Assembly (NCBI RefSeq): GCF_024494725.1
Contig: NZ_JANHDK010000005.1
Location: forward strand, 162,582-226,581
DNA length: 64,000 nt
Reading direction: 5' to 3'
Origin: Haloplanus ruber
Lineage (GTDB): Archaea; Halobacteriota; Halobacteria; Halobacteriales; Haloferacaceae
The notes below the pieces were generated by a model. That model ran no database searches. It was not told the origin of the DNA and saw only the letters and a program-made list of their open reading frames with translations. This document shows, piece by piece, positions 22,916 through 32,188 of the stretch; within the stretch, counting starts at the first letter, position 1, and the number at the start of each line of letters is the position of its first letter. The position numbers and the translations under genes are program-made.

Positions 22916-24514
22916 ATGACCGACGGGACGCGCGTCGAGTGGCGCGAGTGGGGCGAGGCCGCCTTCGACGAGGCTCGCCGCCGCGGGACGCCCGTGTTGC
23001 TCGCGCTGACGGCGACCTGGTGTGGGGAGTGTCACGAGATGGACGCCCGGACGTACGCCGAACCGCGCATCGCGGCCAACCTGAACGACGGGTTCGTGCC
23101 CGTCCGGGTCGACGTGGACCGCCACCCCCGGGTCCGCGAGCGCTACAACGTCGGCGGCTTCCCGTCGACGGTGTTCTGTACGCCCGACGGCAAGCGCATC
23201 GCGAGCGCCGGATTCCTCGGCCCGGACGGGATGCGCGATGTCCTCGACCGGGTGCGCGAGCGCTGGGACACGAGCGGTGCCGACGCGGGGCGGATGCCTC
23301 GGAGCCTTCGCGACGACCAGCCACCCCGTGGCCCGGTCACCGACCGCATCGAGGAACACCTCGCCGGCCAGGTCGATGGTGGCTTCGACGCGGAGTTTGG
23401 TGGATGGGGCGACGCGCCGAAGTTTCCCCTGCCTCGGACCATCGAGTTTGCGCTCAAGCGGGATCAGGCGAAGGCCCGTCAGACCCTCGACGCCGTCACC
23501 CGCGGACTCTTCGACGAGGAGGCGGGCGGGTTCTTCCGGTACGCTCGAACCCGCGACTGGGGGGACCCCGACCGGGCGAAACTCCTCGCCGACAACGCCG
23601 CGCTGGTCCGGGCGTTCGCCCACGCGTACTGCTACACGGGCGAGGACGCGTACCGGCGGCCGGCAGTCAGAACCGTCGAATACCTGACCGACGCCCTGTG
23701 GAACGGATCGGCGTTCGGTGGGAGCCAGGGGCCGGGCGACGCCGACGCCGACACCGGCCCTCGGACGGATCTGACCGCTTTTGCCGACTCGAACGCCCTC
23801 GCAGTCGACGCCTTGCTCACGCTCGCTGCCTACACCGACGCCGAGCAACCCCGCGAGTACGCGCAGCGGACGCTCGCGACGCTTCGCTCGGAACTGGTCG
23901 ACGACGAGGGCGCCGTCCAGCACTACGCCGACCCCGACGCGCCGACGCTCGTCCTCGCGGACCAGGCCTGGACCGTCGCCGCCGCCCTCCGTGCCGTTCA
24001 GGTGCTCGGCGACGAGGACGCCCTCGCTCTGGCCCGCCGGGTCGCTGACCAAACGGTCGAGTCGCTGTTCGCGGACGGCGTGTTTCGCGACGGCCCGGCC
24101 GAGGGGCCGGGACTGCTCGACCAGACCTTCCACCCCCTCGACGGTAACGTCGAGATGGCCGACGCGCTCCTCGATCTGGCCGTCCTGACCGGCGAGGAGC
24201 GGTACCGCGAGGTGGCGTCCGACGCCATCGGCGCCTTCGCGGGCGCCTGGGATCGGCTGGGCGTCCGAGTCGCCGGCTACGGTGCCGTCGCCGCCCGCCT
24301 CCAACGTCCGGGGCTGTCGATCCGTGTGGCGACCGACCCCGGCAGCGACCTCCATCGGGCCGCCCTCCGGGTCGCCGACCACGAGGCGGTCGTCCGTCCG
24401 CGGGCACCCGGTCCCGACGCCGGCACGGCACAGGTGACCGTCGGCGACCGCTCGCGGACCGTGACGGCGCCGGCGGACCTCGCTGAGGCCGTCGCCGAAC
24501 TCGCCGCCGAGTAA
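22916..24514 (+). CDS. DUF255 / YyaL-type protein: thioredoxin domain plus six-hairpin domain
   Basis: 532 residues. Residues 1-125 are a thioredoxin fold with the active site ATWCGECHEMDARTY (C-x-x-C as CGEC) and the cis-Pro loop VGGFPSTVFCTPDG. From about residue 150 the sequence follows the (alpha/alpha) barrel typical of the family (GGWGDAPKFPLPRTIEFAL, DEEAGGFFRYARTRDWGDPDRAKLLADNAAL, LDQTFHPLDGNVEMADALL). Homologues are often nearer 700 residues, so this is a compact version. Biochemical role is not established; a cellobiose epimerase-like or redox-linked function has been suggested from structure. Followed 41 bases later by a TrmB regulator. Confidence 0.88.
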   Translation: MTDGTRVEWREWGEAAFDEARRRGTPVLLALTATWCGECHEMDARTYAEPRIAANLNDGFVPVRVDVDRHPRVRERYNVGGFPSTVFCTPDGKRIASAGFLGPDGMRDVLDRVRERWDTSGADAGRMPRSLRDDQPPRGPVTDRIEEHLAGQVDGGFDAEFGGWGDAPKFPLPRTIEFALKRDQAKARQTLDAVTRGLFDEEAGGFFRYARTRDWGDPDRAKLLADNAALVRAFAHAYCYTGEDAYRRPAVRTVEYLTDALWNGSAFGGSQGPGDADADTGPRTDLTAFADSNALAVDALLTLAAYTDAEQPREYAQRTLATLRSELVDDEGAVQHYADPDAPTLVLADQAWTVAAALRAVQVLGDEDALALARRVADQTVESLFADGVFRDGPAEGPGLLDQTFHPLDGNVEMADALLDLAVLTGEERYREVASDAIGAFAGAWDRLGVRVAGYGAVAARLQRPGLSIRVATDPGSDLHRAALRVADHEAVVRPRAPGPDAGTAQVTVGDRSRTVTAPADLAEAVAELAAE

Positions 24515-24555
24515 ACGAGCGATTCGTTTTTACCGCTCGCCACGCACGCGGACGT

Positions 24556-25362
24556 ATGGCGACGCTTCGAGATCTCGGCCTTTCCGAGTACGAATCCCGG
24601 ACCTACCGCGAACTCCTCGATCAGGGGCCGACAACGGCAAAGAAGTTGTCGTCGTCGAGCGACGTGCCGATGGGGCGGATCTACGACGTGTTGAACGATC
24701 TGGAGAGCAACGGTCTCGTCCGCAGTCAGGCGGCCAGTCGACCCAAGAAGTACGTCGCCGTCGAACCCGACGCCGCGCTGGACCGCCTCGTCGACGCCCG
24801 AAAGCGGGAACTCGACCAGCAGGCCGAGCGATACGAGGCGGTGGCCGACGACCTGATCGACGACCTTGACGCGGCCGACTCCGTGCAGGGGCAGTTCTGG
24901 ACCGCGGCGGTCGGTCCCGAGGAGACGGTCGATCTCTTCCTCGAACGCCTCTCGGCGGCCGACGAGCGCATCCACTACGTCGTCGGTCTTCCTTCTCCAC
25001 AGATCGACCTCGGAACGGTCGGCCGGCGGGTGTTAGAGGCGTTCGAGACGGCTCTCGACCGCGGCGTCGCCGTACAGGTGCTCATCCACCCCGAACTGAT
25101 CGACACCGTCCCCACGGAACTCACCGAGCGCTTCGAGGCACGCCTCGGTGGCTACGACCACTACGAGATCCGGGAGTCGCCGACCATCGACGGGACGTTC
25201 ACGCTGATCGACAGCGAGGAGGTGTGTATCGAGGTGCCGAACCCGCTCGATTCGAGCGAGGTGTTCGCGATGATCGACTTCAAAGACGCCGCCTTCGCCG
25301 ACGACGTGCGAACTGTCTTCGAGGAGCAGTGGGCGGAGTCGACTCCGACGGGCCGGCTGTAA
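24556..25362 (+). CDS. TrmB-family transcriptional regulator
   Basis: 268 residues. The N-terminal winged helix (residues about 3-70) reads LGLSEYESRTYRELLDQGP, TTAKKLSSSSDVPMGRIYDVL, NDLESNGLV, typical of TrmB. A short coiled segment and the TrmB C-terminal (PLD-like) domain follow, with GQFWTAAVGPEETVDLFLERL and a beta-rich end. TrmB proteins sense sugars or other metabolites and can repress or activate. No sugar genes are adjacent, so the ligand is unknown. Convergent with mptA, which ends six bases beyond its stop. Confidence 0.9.
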   Translation: MATLRDLGLSEYESRTYRELLDQGPTTAKKLSSSSDVPMGRIYDVLNDLESNGLVRSQAASRPKKYVAVEPDAALDRLVDARKRELDQQAERYEAVADDLIDDLDAADSVQGQFWTAAVGPEETVDLFLERLSAADERIHYVVGLPSPQIDLGTVGRRVLEAFETALDRGVAVQVLIHPELIDTVPTELTERFEARLGGYDHYEIRESPTIDGTFTLIDSEEVCIEVPNPLDSSEVFAMIDFKDAAFADDVRTVFEEQWAESTPTGRL

Positions 25363-25368
25363 TCGGCG

Positions 25369-26313
25369 CTAGTCGCTGCCGTGGGTGCCGTCACCGACCT
25401 CTGTCCGGAGGGCCTCTAGGGTGAGTTCCCGCTCCGCGTGGGCGTTGTGCTGGTGGATCGACTCGTCGTTCGACTGTTTCATGTGGATCACCGCGTCGTC
25501 GTCGAGGTGATCGAACTCCTCGACGACGGACTCGGCCAGCGAGCGCACGCAGTCCTCGACGAACTTGGCGTTCGCGTGGGCGTGATAGGTCATGTGGTCC
25601 TCGTCCGGCCGCTTCGCGAGGTTGTAGATCCGCGCGCTCATGGAGTCCCGCGCGACGTCGATCACGTCACGCAGATCGAGGTCGGGCGACCCGTCGCTCG
25701 TGATCGTAAGCGTCGCGTGGCCGCGCTGTGAGTGTCCCGGCTGTGGGACTTTATCGAGGAACGCCTCGACGGTCCCGTCGTCGACGCCGAGGTCTTGGAG
25801 GGTGTCGCGGGCCCGCGACTCCGACATGCCCTGCGAACAGGGACACACCGTCATCCCGGTGACCCGGGCACCGATCTCCTCGCGGGTCCCTTCGTCGGTC
25901 GCGACTGCGCCCGCGATGATCGTCGCGGTGTTCTGTGTCGCGAGGTCGGACGCCGGCGTCGTCTCGCGGGTGACGTAGTCGGCCTCCATGCGGACCTCGG
26001 CTGTCGACGTGTAGTCGTGTTTTTCGAGGAGGCGCTCGGCGACGTCGCCACACACCTCTTCGACACGGTAGGAGGGCTCCGAGACGGCCGCCTCGAGGAT
26101 CTCGTCGATCACCTGCATGTTCCGACTCATGTCGATCCCCTTGCGGCCGCTGGGGAGGTCCACGAACACCTCGAACTCCGCCATCAGGACGATCGGACGC
26201 TTGCCGTTTCGGTCGATCTTGACGAGTTTCTCGACCCCGGTGACGCCAACCTGACTGAGCCCGACGGTCACATCGGGCTTGCTTGCCTGTACGTCAGGCA
26301 ACTGGTGACTCAT
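25369..26313 (-). CDS. mptA: GTP cyclohydrolase MptA (Fe(II)-dependent, FolE2-like)
   Basis: 314 residues. Starts with [23 protein letters not shown]; the catalytic segment [18 protein letters not shown] carries the metal-binding Cys, and [10 protein letters not shown] and [12 protein letters not shown] provide His and Cys of the family. MptA converts GTP to 7,8-dihydroneopterin 2',3'-cyclic phosphate, the first step towards pterins; in haloarchaea it serves both folate and the archaeosine/queuosine branch. Full length for the family. Single gene in a minus-strand run with two small DUF genes upstream. Confidence 0.95.
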   Translation of the reverse strand: MSHQLPDVQASKPDVTVGLSQVGVTGVEKLVKIDRNGKRPIVLMAEFEVFVDLPSGRKGIDMSRNMQVIDEILEAAVSEPSYRVEEVCGDVAERLLEKHDYTSTAEVRMEADYVTRETTPASDLATQNTATIIAGAVATDEGTREEIGARVTGMTVCPCSQGMSESRARDTLQDLGVDDGTVEAFLDKVPQPGHSQRGHATLTITSDGSPDLDLRDVIDVARDSMSARIYNLAKRPDEDHMTYHAHANAKFVEDCVRSLAESVVEEFDHLDDDAVIHMKQSNDESIHQHNAHAERELTLEALRTEVGDGTHGSD

Positions 26314-26400
26314 CGACTATCGGCAAGGCCCCGCCGCGATTATGGCTTTCGGTCCACCCGATATCGCGTGACACTCGTCGACCGCACCCCCGGTCGGCAC

Positions 26401-26790
26401 CTACGGCCAGTCGTCTCGTTTCTCCCCTTCGAAGGGATCTTCCTCCTCGGCCTCGCCGAGGTCCCACCCGGCGAACTCCGCGGCGTCCTCCACCGAGAGG
26501 TACTCCCAGTCGTGGTCCTCGGCGGCGGCGCGGTCCTCGTCGGCCGTCCCGACGAAGACGTGGCGGTCGGTGTCGAACTGATCGGCGACGTTGTCGAGGC
26601 TCTCGCGGACCCCCCGCGGCCCCGAGAAGAAGTCCTGTCGGATGCGTCGCTTGCGCGTGAAGTTGGTGACGACGTACGTCGGTTCGTCGCTGAGGACGCC
26701 CACGTATTCGGTCCACTGTCGAGCGTCGTCGAAGACTGCGTTCGGATCAGCGAGTGCTTCGAGTGCCCCGAGTTCGAATGCGAGCGTCAT
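26401..26790 (-). CDS. small haloarchaeal protein (DUF7124-like)
   Basis: 129 residues from ATG 26790 (ATG 26808 adds six). Starts MTLAFELGALEALADP, with PTYVVTNFTRKRRIRQDFFSGPRGV in the middle and a C-terminal acidic tail with a degenerate WDLGEAEEEDPFEGE. Charged, soluble, no cysteines. I associate it with haloarchaeal DUF7124 from overall layout, without certainty. Function unknown. Confidence 0.7.
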   Translation of the reverse strand: MTLAFELGALEALADPNAVFDDARQWTEYVGVLSDEPTYVVTNFTRKRRIRQDFFSGPRGVRESLDNVADQFDTDRHVFVGTADEDRAAAEDHDWEYLSVEDAAEFAGWDLGEAEEEDPFEGEKRDDWP

Positions 26791-26850
26791 CGTCCCGCCG
26801 CTGTCCATGGATGTGTTACCGCATCGCCGGGCAAAACGGCTTCGATCCGG

Positions 26851-27063
26851 CTACTGCACGTGGTAGTAGTCGGTGAACACCACGACATCTCCCTCGTTCA
26901 ACCCCGAGGGGTTGGTCGGATTCCGCGGGGAACCCCCCTCCTCGACGTGGACGAGATACTCCTGTGCCGAGTCGTCGAGTTCGTCGAAGTGACGCACACG
27001 CGCGCTCTCGGGCACGGTGTCAGTTCGGTTCACGTCGTAGTCGGCGTCGACGGTGCGTGACAT
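26851..27063 (-). CDS. small hypothetical protein
   Basis: 70 residues, acidic, with RHFDELDDSAQEYLVHVEEG and a C-terminal strand NEGDVVVFTDYYHVQ that resembles a small barrel or binding domain. TCATTAAG-type AT-rich sequence lies just upstream of its start, and on the minus strand it reads as a promoter. Not recognised; possibly co-transcribed with the DUF7124-like gene 60 bases on. Confidence 0.65.
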   Translation of the reverse strand: MSRTVDADYDVNRTDTVPESARVRHFDELDDSAQEYLVHVEEGGSPRNPTNPSGLNEGDVVVFTDYYHVQ

Positions 27064-27114
27064 ACGATAACAATACTCATTAAGAATAATAAGGGTTTCG
27101 CTGGGGTCGCCGCC

Positions 27115-28542
27115 CTAGCGGTTCTCCTTGTAGACGTTCACGAGTTCCTGCATCGACGCCTTGGCGTCGCCGAAGAGCATGCTCGTGTCGTCCTCGGCAA
27201 ACAGCGGGTTGGGAATCCCGGAGAACCCGGGGCTGAGGCTGCGCTTGTTGACGACCACCGAGCGGGCCTCTCCCACTTCGAGAACGGGCATGCCCGCGAT
27301 GGGGCTGGAGTCGTCGGTGTTCGCCATCGGGTTGACGACGTCGTTGGCGCCCGTGACGATCACGACGTCCGTCTGCGAGAACGTGGGATTCACCTCTTCG
27401 AGCTCCCGCATCTTTTCGTAGGGAACGTCGGCTTCCGCCAGTAGTGCGTTCATGTGGCCCGGCATCCGTCCCGCGACCGGGTGGATTCCGAACTCGACGT
27501 CGACGCCGTCCTCGTCGAGTAGTTCGGCCAGTTCGGCGACGGCGTGTTGGGCCTGTGCGACGGCCATCCCGTACCCCGGGACGATGACGACGCGGTCAGC
27601 CACGTCGAGCAACATCTCGACTTCCTCGGGGGAGGTTTCGCTGATGTTGCCCTCGTAGATATCCGGCCTGTCTGCCATCTCGTCGTCGCCACCGAGGCCA
27701 CCGAACAGCACGTTGGTCAGCGAGCGATTCATCGACTCGCACATGATGACCGTCAGGATCAGCCCCGACGCGCCGACCAGCGTCCCCGCGACGATGAGGA
27801 CGGTGTTGTTCAACACGAACCCTGTGGTCGCGGCGGCCAGCCCGGAGTAAGAGTTCAACAGCGCGATGACCACGGGCATGTCCGCCCCGCCGATGGGAAC
27901 CACTAGGAAGATTCCGAGGACCGACGCGGCGACGATCAGGAACCAGTAGGACGGCACCAGGTCGCCGCCGGCAAACCCTGGCTGGACGACGAGTGCGACG
28001 CCGCCGGCGAGGGCCGCGACCAGACAGACTGCCTTGATCACGTGGCCAACGTTGCTGCTCACGGGTGAGCCGCCGACCAAGCCGTGAAGCTTGCCGGCGG
28101 CGACGAGACTCCCCCAGAACGTCACCGAGCCGATGATGCCGGCGATGGCCGCCGTCGCGGTCACGCCGACCGGCAGACCGCTCCCGGTGGCGGTGAGGTC
28201 GACCAGTTCCGCTCCGGCGACGAGCGCGGACGCACCGCCTCCGAAGCCGTTGAACAGGCCCACCAACTGTGGCATCTCCGTCGTCTCGACGGTCACCGCC
28301 AGCCACGCGCCGATCCCACCCCCGACGAGCAGGGCCGCCGCCAGCACCAGCGGCGAGAGAATCTCGAACCACAGCACCGTGACCGCGACGGCGATGAACA
28401 TCCCGAGCGCGGAGATACCGTTGCCACGGGTCGCCGTCCGCGGGTGGGTCATATCGCGCAGCCCTTGGATGAAGAGAACGCTAGCGATCAGGTACGCAAA
28501 CTGGAGCACCGAGTCTGGAAGCCCGCCGAGCACGCCAGCCAT
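27115..28542 (-). CDS. pntB: NAD(P) transhydrogenase subunit beta
   Basis: 475 residues: nine or so membrane segments (domain II) to about residue 290, then the soluble NADP(H)-binding domain III with VVIVPGYGMAVAQAQHAV, GRMPGHMNALLAEADVPYE and a VVNKRSLSPGFSG end. The proton-translocating enzyme passes hydride between NADH and NADP+ across the cytoplasmic membrane, making NADPH. One base separates it from the alpha-2 gene upstream. Confidence 0.93.
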   Translation of the reverse strand: MAGVLGGLPDSVLQFAYLIASVLFIQGLRDMTHPRTATRGNGISALGMFIAVAVTVLWFEILSPLVLAAALLVGGGIGAWLAVTVETTEMPQLVGLFNGFGGGASALVAGAELVDLTATGSGLPVGVTATAAIAGIIGSVTFWGSLVAAGKLHGLVGGSPVSSNVGHVIKAVCLVAALAGGVALVVQPGFAGGDLVPSYWFLIVAASVLGIFLVVPIGGADMPVVIALLNSYSGLAAATTGFVLNNTVLIVAGTLVGASGLILTVIMCESMNRSLTNVLFGGLGGDDEMADRPDIYEGNISETSPEEVEMLLDVADRVVIVPGYGMAVAQAQHAVAELAELLDEDGVDVEFGIHPVAGRMPGHMNALLAEADVPYEKMRELEEVNPTFSQTDVVIVTGANDVVNPMANTDDSSPIAGMPVLEVGEARSVVVNKRSLSPGFSGIPNPLFAEDDTSMLFGDAKASMQELVNVYKENR

Positions 28543-28543
28543 C

Positions 28544-28825
28544 TCACTTCCCCCGCTGGCTGAACTGATCGAGCATGAAGTGACTCACGAGGTAGCCTCC
28601 GACGACGTTGACCGTCGCCATGACGACGGCGACGAAGCCAAGCGCCGTCGCGAGGGTCGTCGACCCGGAGCCGGCGACGACGACCGAGCCGAGCAGCGTG
28701 ATCCCCGAGATGGCGTTTGCCCCCGACATCAGCGGCGTGTGGAGGTTTGTCGGAATCTTGGTGATGATCTCGTAGCCGACGAAGGCCGCCAGCACGAACA
28801 GCGTCAGATTCTGGACGAACGTCAT
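28544..28825 (-). CDS. pntA2: NAD(P) transhydrogenase subunit alpha-2 (membrane part)
   Basis: 93 residues, three hydrophobic segments: FVQNLTLFVLAAFVGYEIIT, NAISGITLLGSVVVAG and GFVAVVMATVNVVGGYLV. It matches the C-terminal membrane part of bacterial PntA as a separate polypeptide, the usual three-gene layout in many prokaryotes including haloarchaea. Three bases from pntA1 and one from pntB. Confidence 0.9.
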   Translation of the reverse strand: MTFVQNLTLFVLAAFVGYEIITKIPTNLHTPLMSGANAISGITLLGSVVVAGSGSTTLATALGFVAVVMATVNVVGGYLVSHFMLDQFSQRGK

Positions 28826-28828
28826 GGC

Positions 28829-30001
28829 TCACCCCCCATCCGTGCCCTCCTCCTCGTCGGCCGATTCGTCGCTCTCCTCGTGGGGCCGTCGTATCGTGCC
28901 ATCGTGTGTCAGTAGCGTCGAGTCGATGATCTCGTCCTCGGTGTCGATGACCAGCTCGCCGTCCGCGAGCAGGTGATCCAAGAAGTTGTACAGGTTGTTG
29001 GCGAAGAGTTGACTCGCCGTCCCCGGCACCGTCGCCGGGAGGTTCGTCGGCCCGAACACGGTCACGCCCTCGTAGGTAATCGTCTCGTCGGCGACCGTCG
29101 GATCGCAGTTGCCGCCGTCGGCCGCCGCGAGGTCGACGATCACCGAGCCGTCGTCCATGTTCGCGATCATCTCCTCGCTCACGAGTTCGGGGGCGGGCGC
29201 GCCGGGAATGGCCGCCGTCGTGATGACGACGTCCGATTCCGGGACGACCCGCCCCAGTTGCTTGCGCTGCTGTTCGTAGAACTCCTCGCCCATCTCGACG
29301 GCGTAGCCCTCGTCGTCACCCGAGCCTTCGGTCTCTAGGTCGAGTTCGACGAAGTCAGCCCCCAGGCTCTCGACTTCCTGTTTCACCTCCAGTCGGATGT
29401 CGTACCCGCGGACGGAGGCGCCGAGACGCTCGGCAGTCGAGATGGCCTTCAGTCCCGCGACGCCCGCGCCGATGACGAGCACCTCCGCCGGCTGGACGGT
29501 GCCGGCGGCGGTCATCTCCAGTGGGAACAGCTTGGGAAGTCGTTCGGCCGCCACCAGGGTCGCCTTGTACCCCCCGATGCTCGCCATCGACGACAGGACG
29601 TCCATGCTCTGCGCGCGGCTGATACGCGGCATGAACTCCAGGGCGAACGCGCTCAGCCGCCGGTCGCCGAGTTCCTCCCACGTCGCTTCGTCGAGGTCGA
29701 ACGGGCCAAGCGTCCCGACCACCACCTGACCCTCTCGGTACGGGTCCATCGGGTGGTCGGCGTTTGCCGCCAGCCCTCTGACCTGACAGATTGCGTCGGC
29801 GCGGTCGAACACCGCCTCTCGCTCGTCGACGACCGTACAGCCCACCTCGCGGTACGCCGCGTCCGACCACATCGATCCGGTCCCCGCACCGCTCTCGACA
29901 CAGACCTCGACGCCCTTGTCGACCAGTTCCGCTGCCACCGTGGGGACGAGTGCGACCCGCGTCTCGTCGTCGGCCGTCTCCGATGGGACTCCGACGATCA
30001 T
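28829..30001 (-). CDS. pntA1: NAD(P) transhydrogenase subunit alpha-1 (NAD-binding)
   Basis: 390 residues from ATG 30001 (the longer frame to 30052 adds atypical sequence). MIVGVPSETADDETRVALVP is the AlaDH/PNT N-terminal domain; the NAD-binding domain carries VLVIGAGVAGLKAISTAERLGA, and VITTAAIPGAPAPELV follows. It binds NAD(H) as domain I of transhydrogenase. The C-terminus is an acidic tail (EESDESADEEEG), common in halophiles. First gene of the pnt operon. Confidence 0.92.
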   Translation of the reverse strand: MIVGVPSETADDETRVALVPTVAAELVDKGVEVCVESGAGTGSMWSDAAYREVGCTVVDEREAVFDRADAICQVRGLAANADHPMDPYREGQVVVGTLGPFDLDEATWEELGDRRLSAFALEFMPRISRAQSMDVLSSMASIGGYKATLVAAERLPKLFPLEMTAAGTVQPAEVLVIGAGVAGLKAISTAERLGASVRGYDIRLEVKQEVESLGADFVELDLETEGSGDDEGYAVEMGEEFYEQQRKQLGRVVPESDVVITTAAIPGAPAPELVSEEMIANMDDGSVIVDLAAADGGNCDPTVADETITYEGVTVFGPTNLPATVPGTASQLFANNLYNFLDHLLADGELVIDTEDEIIDSTLLTHDGTIRRPHEESDESADEEEGTDGG

Positions 30002-30234
30002 GACGCGACGCCCCGGTCCGCCCACCCGTCTCGCTGCCGATCCGTCCAACACGTGCTTACACAGTGCATGGGTTTTGTTGCCACACTACGTACGAGTTTC
30101 GGACAACTCACATAAATTCCCCGGACGGTTCGGACCGATTGCAAGTCCGGTATGTCAGGATGGGAGCCGTGTGTAGACACAGACGGCGCTGGGAACGACC
30201 CGCGAATGGAAAACGAAGCGGGGGAGGAGAGCCG

Positions 30235-31473
30235 CTACTGTTCTTGTGCCGGCGCGAGTCGCTCTACGTCCACGGACTTCTCGAGGAGCACGTCCTTCTG
30301 GTCCGCGACGACACGCTCTTCTTTCATCAGCCGTTTGTAGGCGCTCTGTGGTGAGAGGTCACCGATCAGGACACCGCCGACGATTTTGCCGTCCTTGAAC
30401 GCCAGGCGGCGCCACTCAGTCTCGGAGTACTTGCGCTCGGCCTCGTCGTCGCCGATGGTCGGGTGGCCAAAGGAGAGGAAGGGGAAATCGAAGTGGGTGA
30501 TCGAGTACGACGAGACGAAGCGGAACGGTTCGGAGCCAGGGTCGAGCATGTTCGTCGCGGCGATTGTTCCCTGTGCCTTGGCGCTGTCCCACGACCCGTT
30601 CTGGGCGCGCTCCCCCAGGATCGTGTCGTGATAGCGCGTGATGTCGCCCGCGGCGTAGATGTCGTCGACGTTCGTCTGCATATACTCGTCGACGAGGATC
30701 CCGTCGTCGTAGTCGACGCCTGTCCCCTGCAGGATCTCGGTGTTGAAATCCAGGCCGATGGCGATGGCGACGAACTCGCCATCGTAGCGGTCACCGTTGG
30801 GGTCGACCGCGGCCGTGACGTGGCCCTCGTCGTCGGTCTCGAAGTGATCGACGCCGCTCTGGAACACGGGGTCGACTCCACGGTCACGCATCGCCTCGTG
30901 AAGGATCTCCGCGCCCTCCGTCGAGAGGGCGTAGCGCCACCAGCAGTCGCCGCGCATGAGGTAGTGTGCGTCGACGTCCCGTTCCCCGCAGATGGCCGCG
31001 AGGTCGATCCCCAGGAGTCCCGCGCCGACGACGATGCCGGTCTCGGCCTCCTCGGCGTGTTCACCGATCGCCCGCGCGTCCTCGAACGTCCAGAAGTGGT
31101 GGATGCCGTCGGCGTCGCTGTTCTCGACTGGCAGTTGGGCCGGCGTCCCGCCCGTGGCCACCAAGAGTTTGTCGTACTCGATGATCTCTTCTTCGTGTGT
31201 CCGCAGTCGGTGGCCCTCCGGGTCGACGTTCGTGACCAGCGTGTTGAGACGGAGATCGATGTCGCGTTCCTCGTACCACGACGGCTCGTGGATCGAGACG
31301 GGCATCTCCGGCAACTTCCCCTTCGCAAACTCCTTGATGAGGATGCGATTGTAGAGGGCTTCACCCTCGTCGGTGATGACGGTGATCTCGGCGTCCGGCG
31401 CCTCCTCGCGAAGCGTCTCCGCCGCGGAACTCCCCGCGATCCCGTCGCCGATGATCACATACGACTGGGTCAT
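30235..31473 (-). CDS. FAD-dependent pyridine nucleotide-disulfide-type oxidoreductase (NirB/rubredoxin-reductase-like)
   Basis: 412 residues. FAD site YVIIGDGIAGSSAAETL at the N-terminus, a second Rossmann site GIVVGAGLLGIDLAAI near residue 145, and VDDIYAAGDI for the FAD C-terminal loop. It lacks the redox CxxC, so it belongs with the NirB FAD module, rubredoxin and ferredoxin reductases. Partner protein not encoded adjacent. Its start divergently faces the DUF6149 gene. Substrate unknown. Confidence 0.85.
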   Translation of the reverse strand: MTQSYVIIGDGIAGSSAAETLREEAPDAEITVITDEGEALYNRILIKEFAKGKLPEMPVSIHEPSWYEERDIDLRLNTLVTNVDPEGHRLRTHEEEIIEYDKLLVATGGTPAQLPVENSDADGIHHFWTFEDARAIGEHAEEAETGIVVGAGLLGIDLAAICGERDVDAHYLMRGDCWWRYALSTEGAEILHEAMRDRGVDPVFQSGVDHFETDDEGHVTAAVDPNGDRYDGEFVAIAIGLDFNTEILQGTGVDYDDGILVDEYMQTNVDDIYAAGDITRYHDTILGERAQNGSWDSAKAQGTIAATNMLDPGSEPFRFVSSYSITHFDFPFLSFGHPTIGDDEAERKYSETEWRRLAFKDGKIVGGVLIGDLSPQSAYKRLMKEERVVADQKDVLLEKSVDVERLAPAQEQ

Positions 31474-31585
31474 ACCCCGACGTTTGGAGGGGCGGGTTAA
31501 TGTGGATTGCTATCCGCGAAATTCGCTTCGACCGCGGACGGCGGTCACCGTTGGCTTGAAGGGCAAACGACCCCAACCAGTGACG

Positions 31586-32188
31586 ATGAAGATCAGCCAG
31601 AACGTCCGGCATTTCGCCTCCCGGAAGGCGCTTACCCTCCCGGTCGTCGGCTCGCTCGTCAACGACAAACTGGTAAACCTGCACACCCGGGTCTTTCTGG
31701 AGAAGGCAGACGCGGGCGCCCGCGAGGCGCGCCGTGACCACCTCGACGACTTCTTCGACGCGACCATGGACACCTACCTGGCGGGGCTGCAAGAGGGATT
31801 CACGGAGGCCGAGGCCCGCGAAATCACCCACATCCAGGCGAACTTCGACTTCTACAACCACGGCTGGGTGGAGATGATGGAGTTCCCCGCCGACGAACTC
31901 GAGGAGCATTACGAACGCTACGTCGACTTCTTCGAACGACACGGTATCACCATCGACGACCCTCTCGGTGACTTCCGCCCGGCCGACGGCGTCGCCGACG
32001 CCCCCTCGACGCCCGAAAAACTCGACGACCCGGAACACCCCCACGCCGAAGGCGGGTTCGCCGATGACGTGTACGTCGACACCGGCGAGGACGTCGTCGC
32101 CGGCGGGGTCGACGAACCCGACGACGTCGACCCGACCGAGGCCCCCGGCGTTTCTCCGGACGACGTACGGGAGTCCGAAGGCGCCTAG
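31586..32188 (+). CDS. DUF6149-like haloarchaeal protein
   Basis: 200 residues from ATG 31586; upstream in-frame sequence overlaps the divergent oxidoreductase and is rejected. A helical first half (KISQNVRHFASRKALTLPVVG, VNDKLVNLHTRVFLEKAD, THIQANFDFYNHGWVEMMEFP) and a long acidic, Pro-rich tail. Family known only in haloarchaea; function unknown. Its stop overlaps that of the convergent flavoprotein by four bases. Confidence 0.8.
   Translation: MKISQNVRHFASRKALTLPVVGSLVNDKLVNLHTRVFLEKADAGAREARRDHLDDFFDATMDTYLAGLQEGFTEAEAREITHIQANFDFYNHGWVEMMEFPADELEEHYERYVDFFERHGITIDDPLGDFRPADGVADAPSTPEKLDDPEHPHAEGGFADDVYVDTGEDVVAGGVDEPDDVDPTEAPGVSPDDVRESEGA

Noticed and set aside
22820..24382. Minus-strand open frame continuous with fxsA, total 679 codons
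   Set aside because: Lies opposite the DUF255 gene; composition is Arg/Val/Gly-rich without motifs. Only the fxsA part is protein-like.
30152..30340. 62-codon plus-strand frame starting MSGWEPCVDTDG
   Set aside because: First third looks acidic and plausible, but the rest is Ser-rich antisense of the flavoprotein gene; no support for translation.
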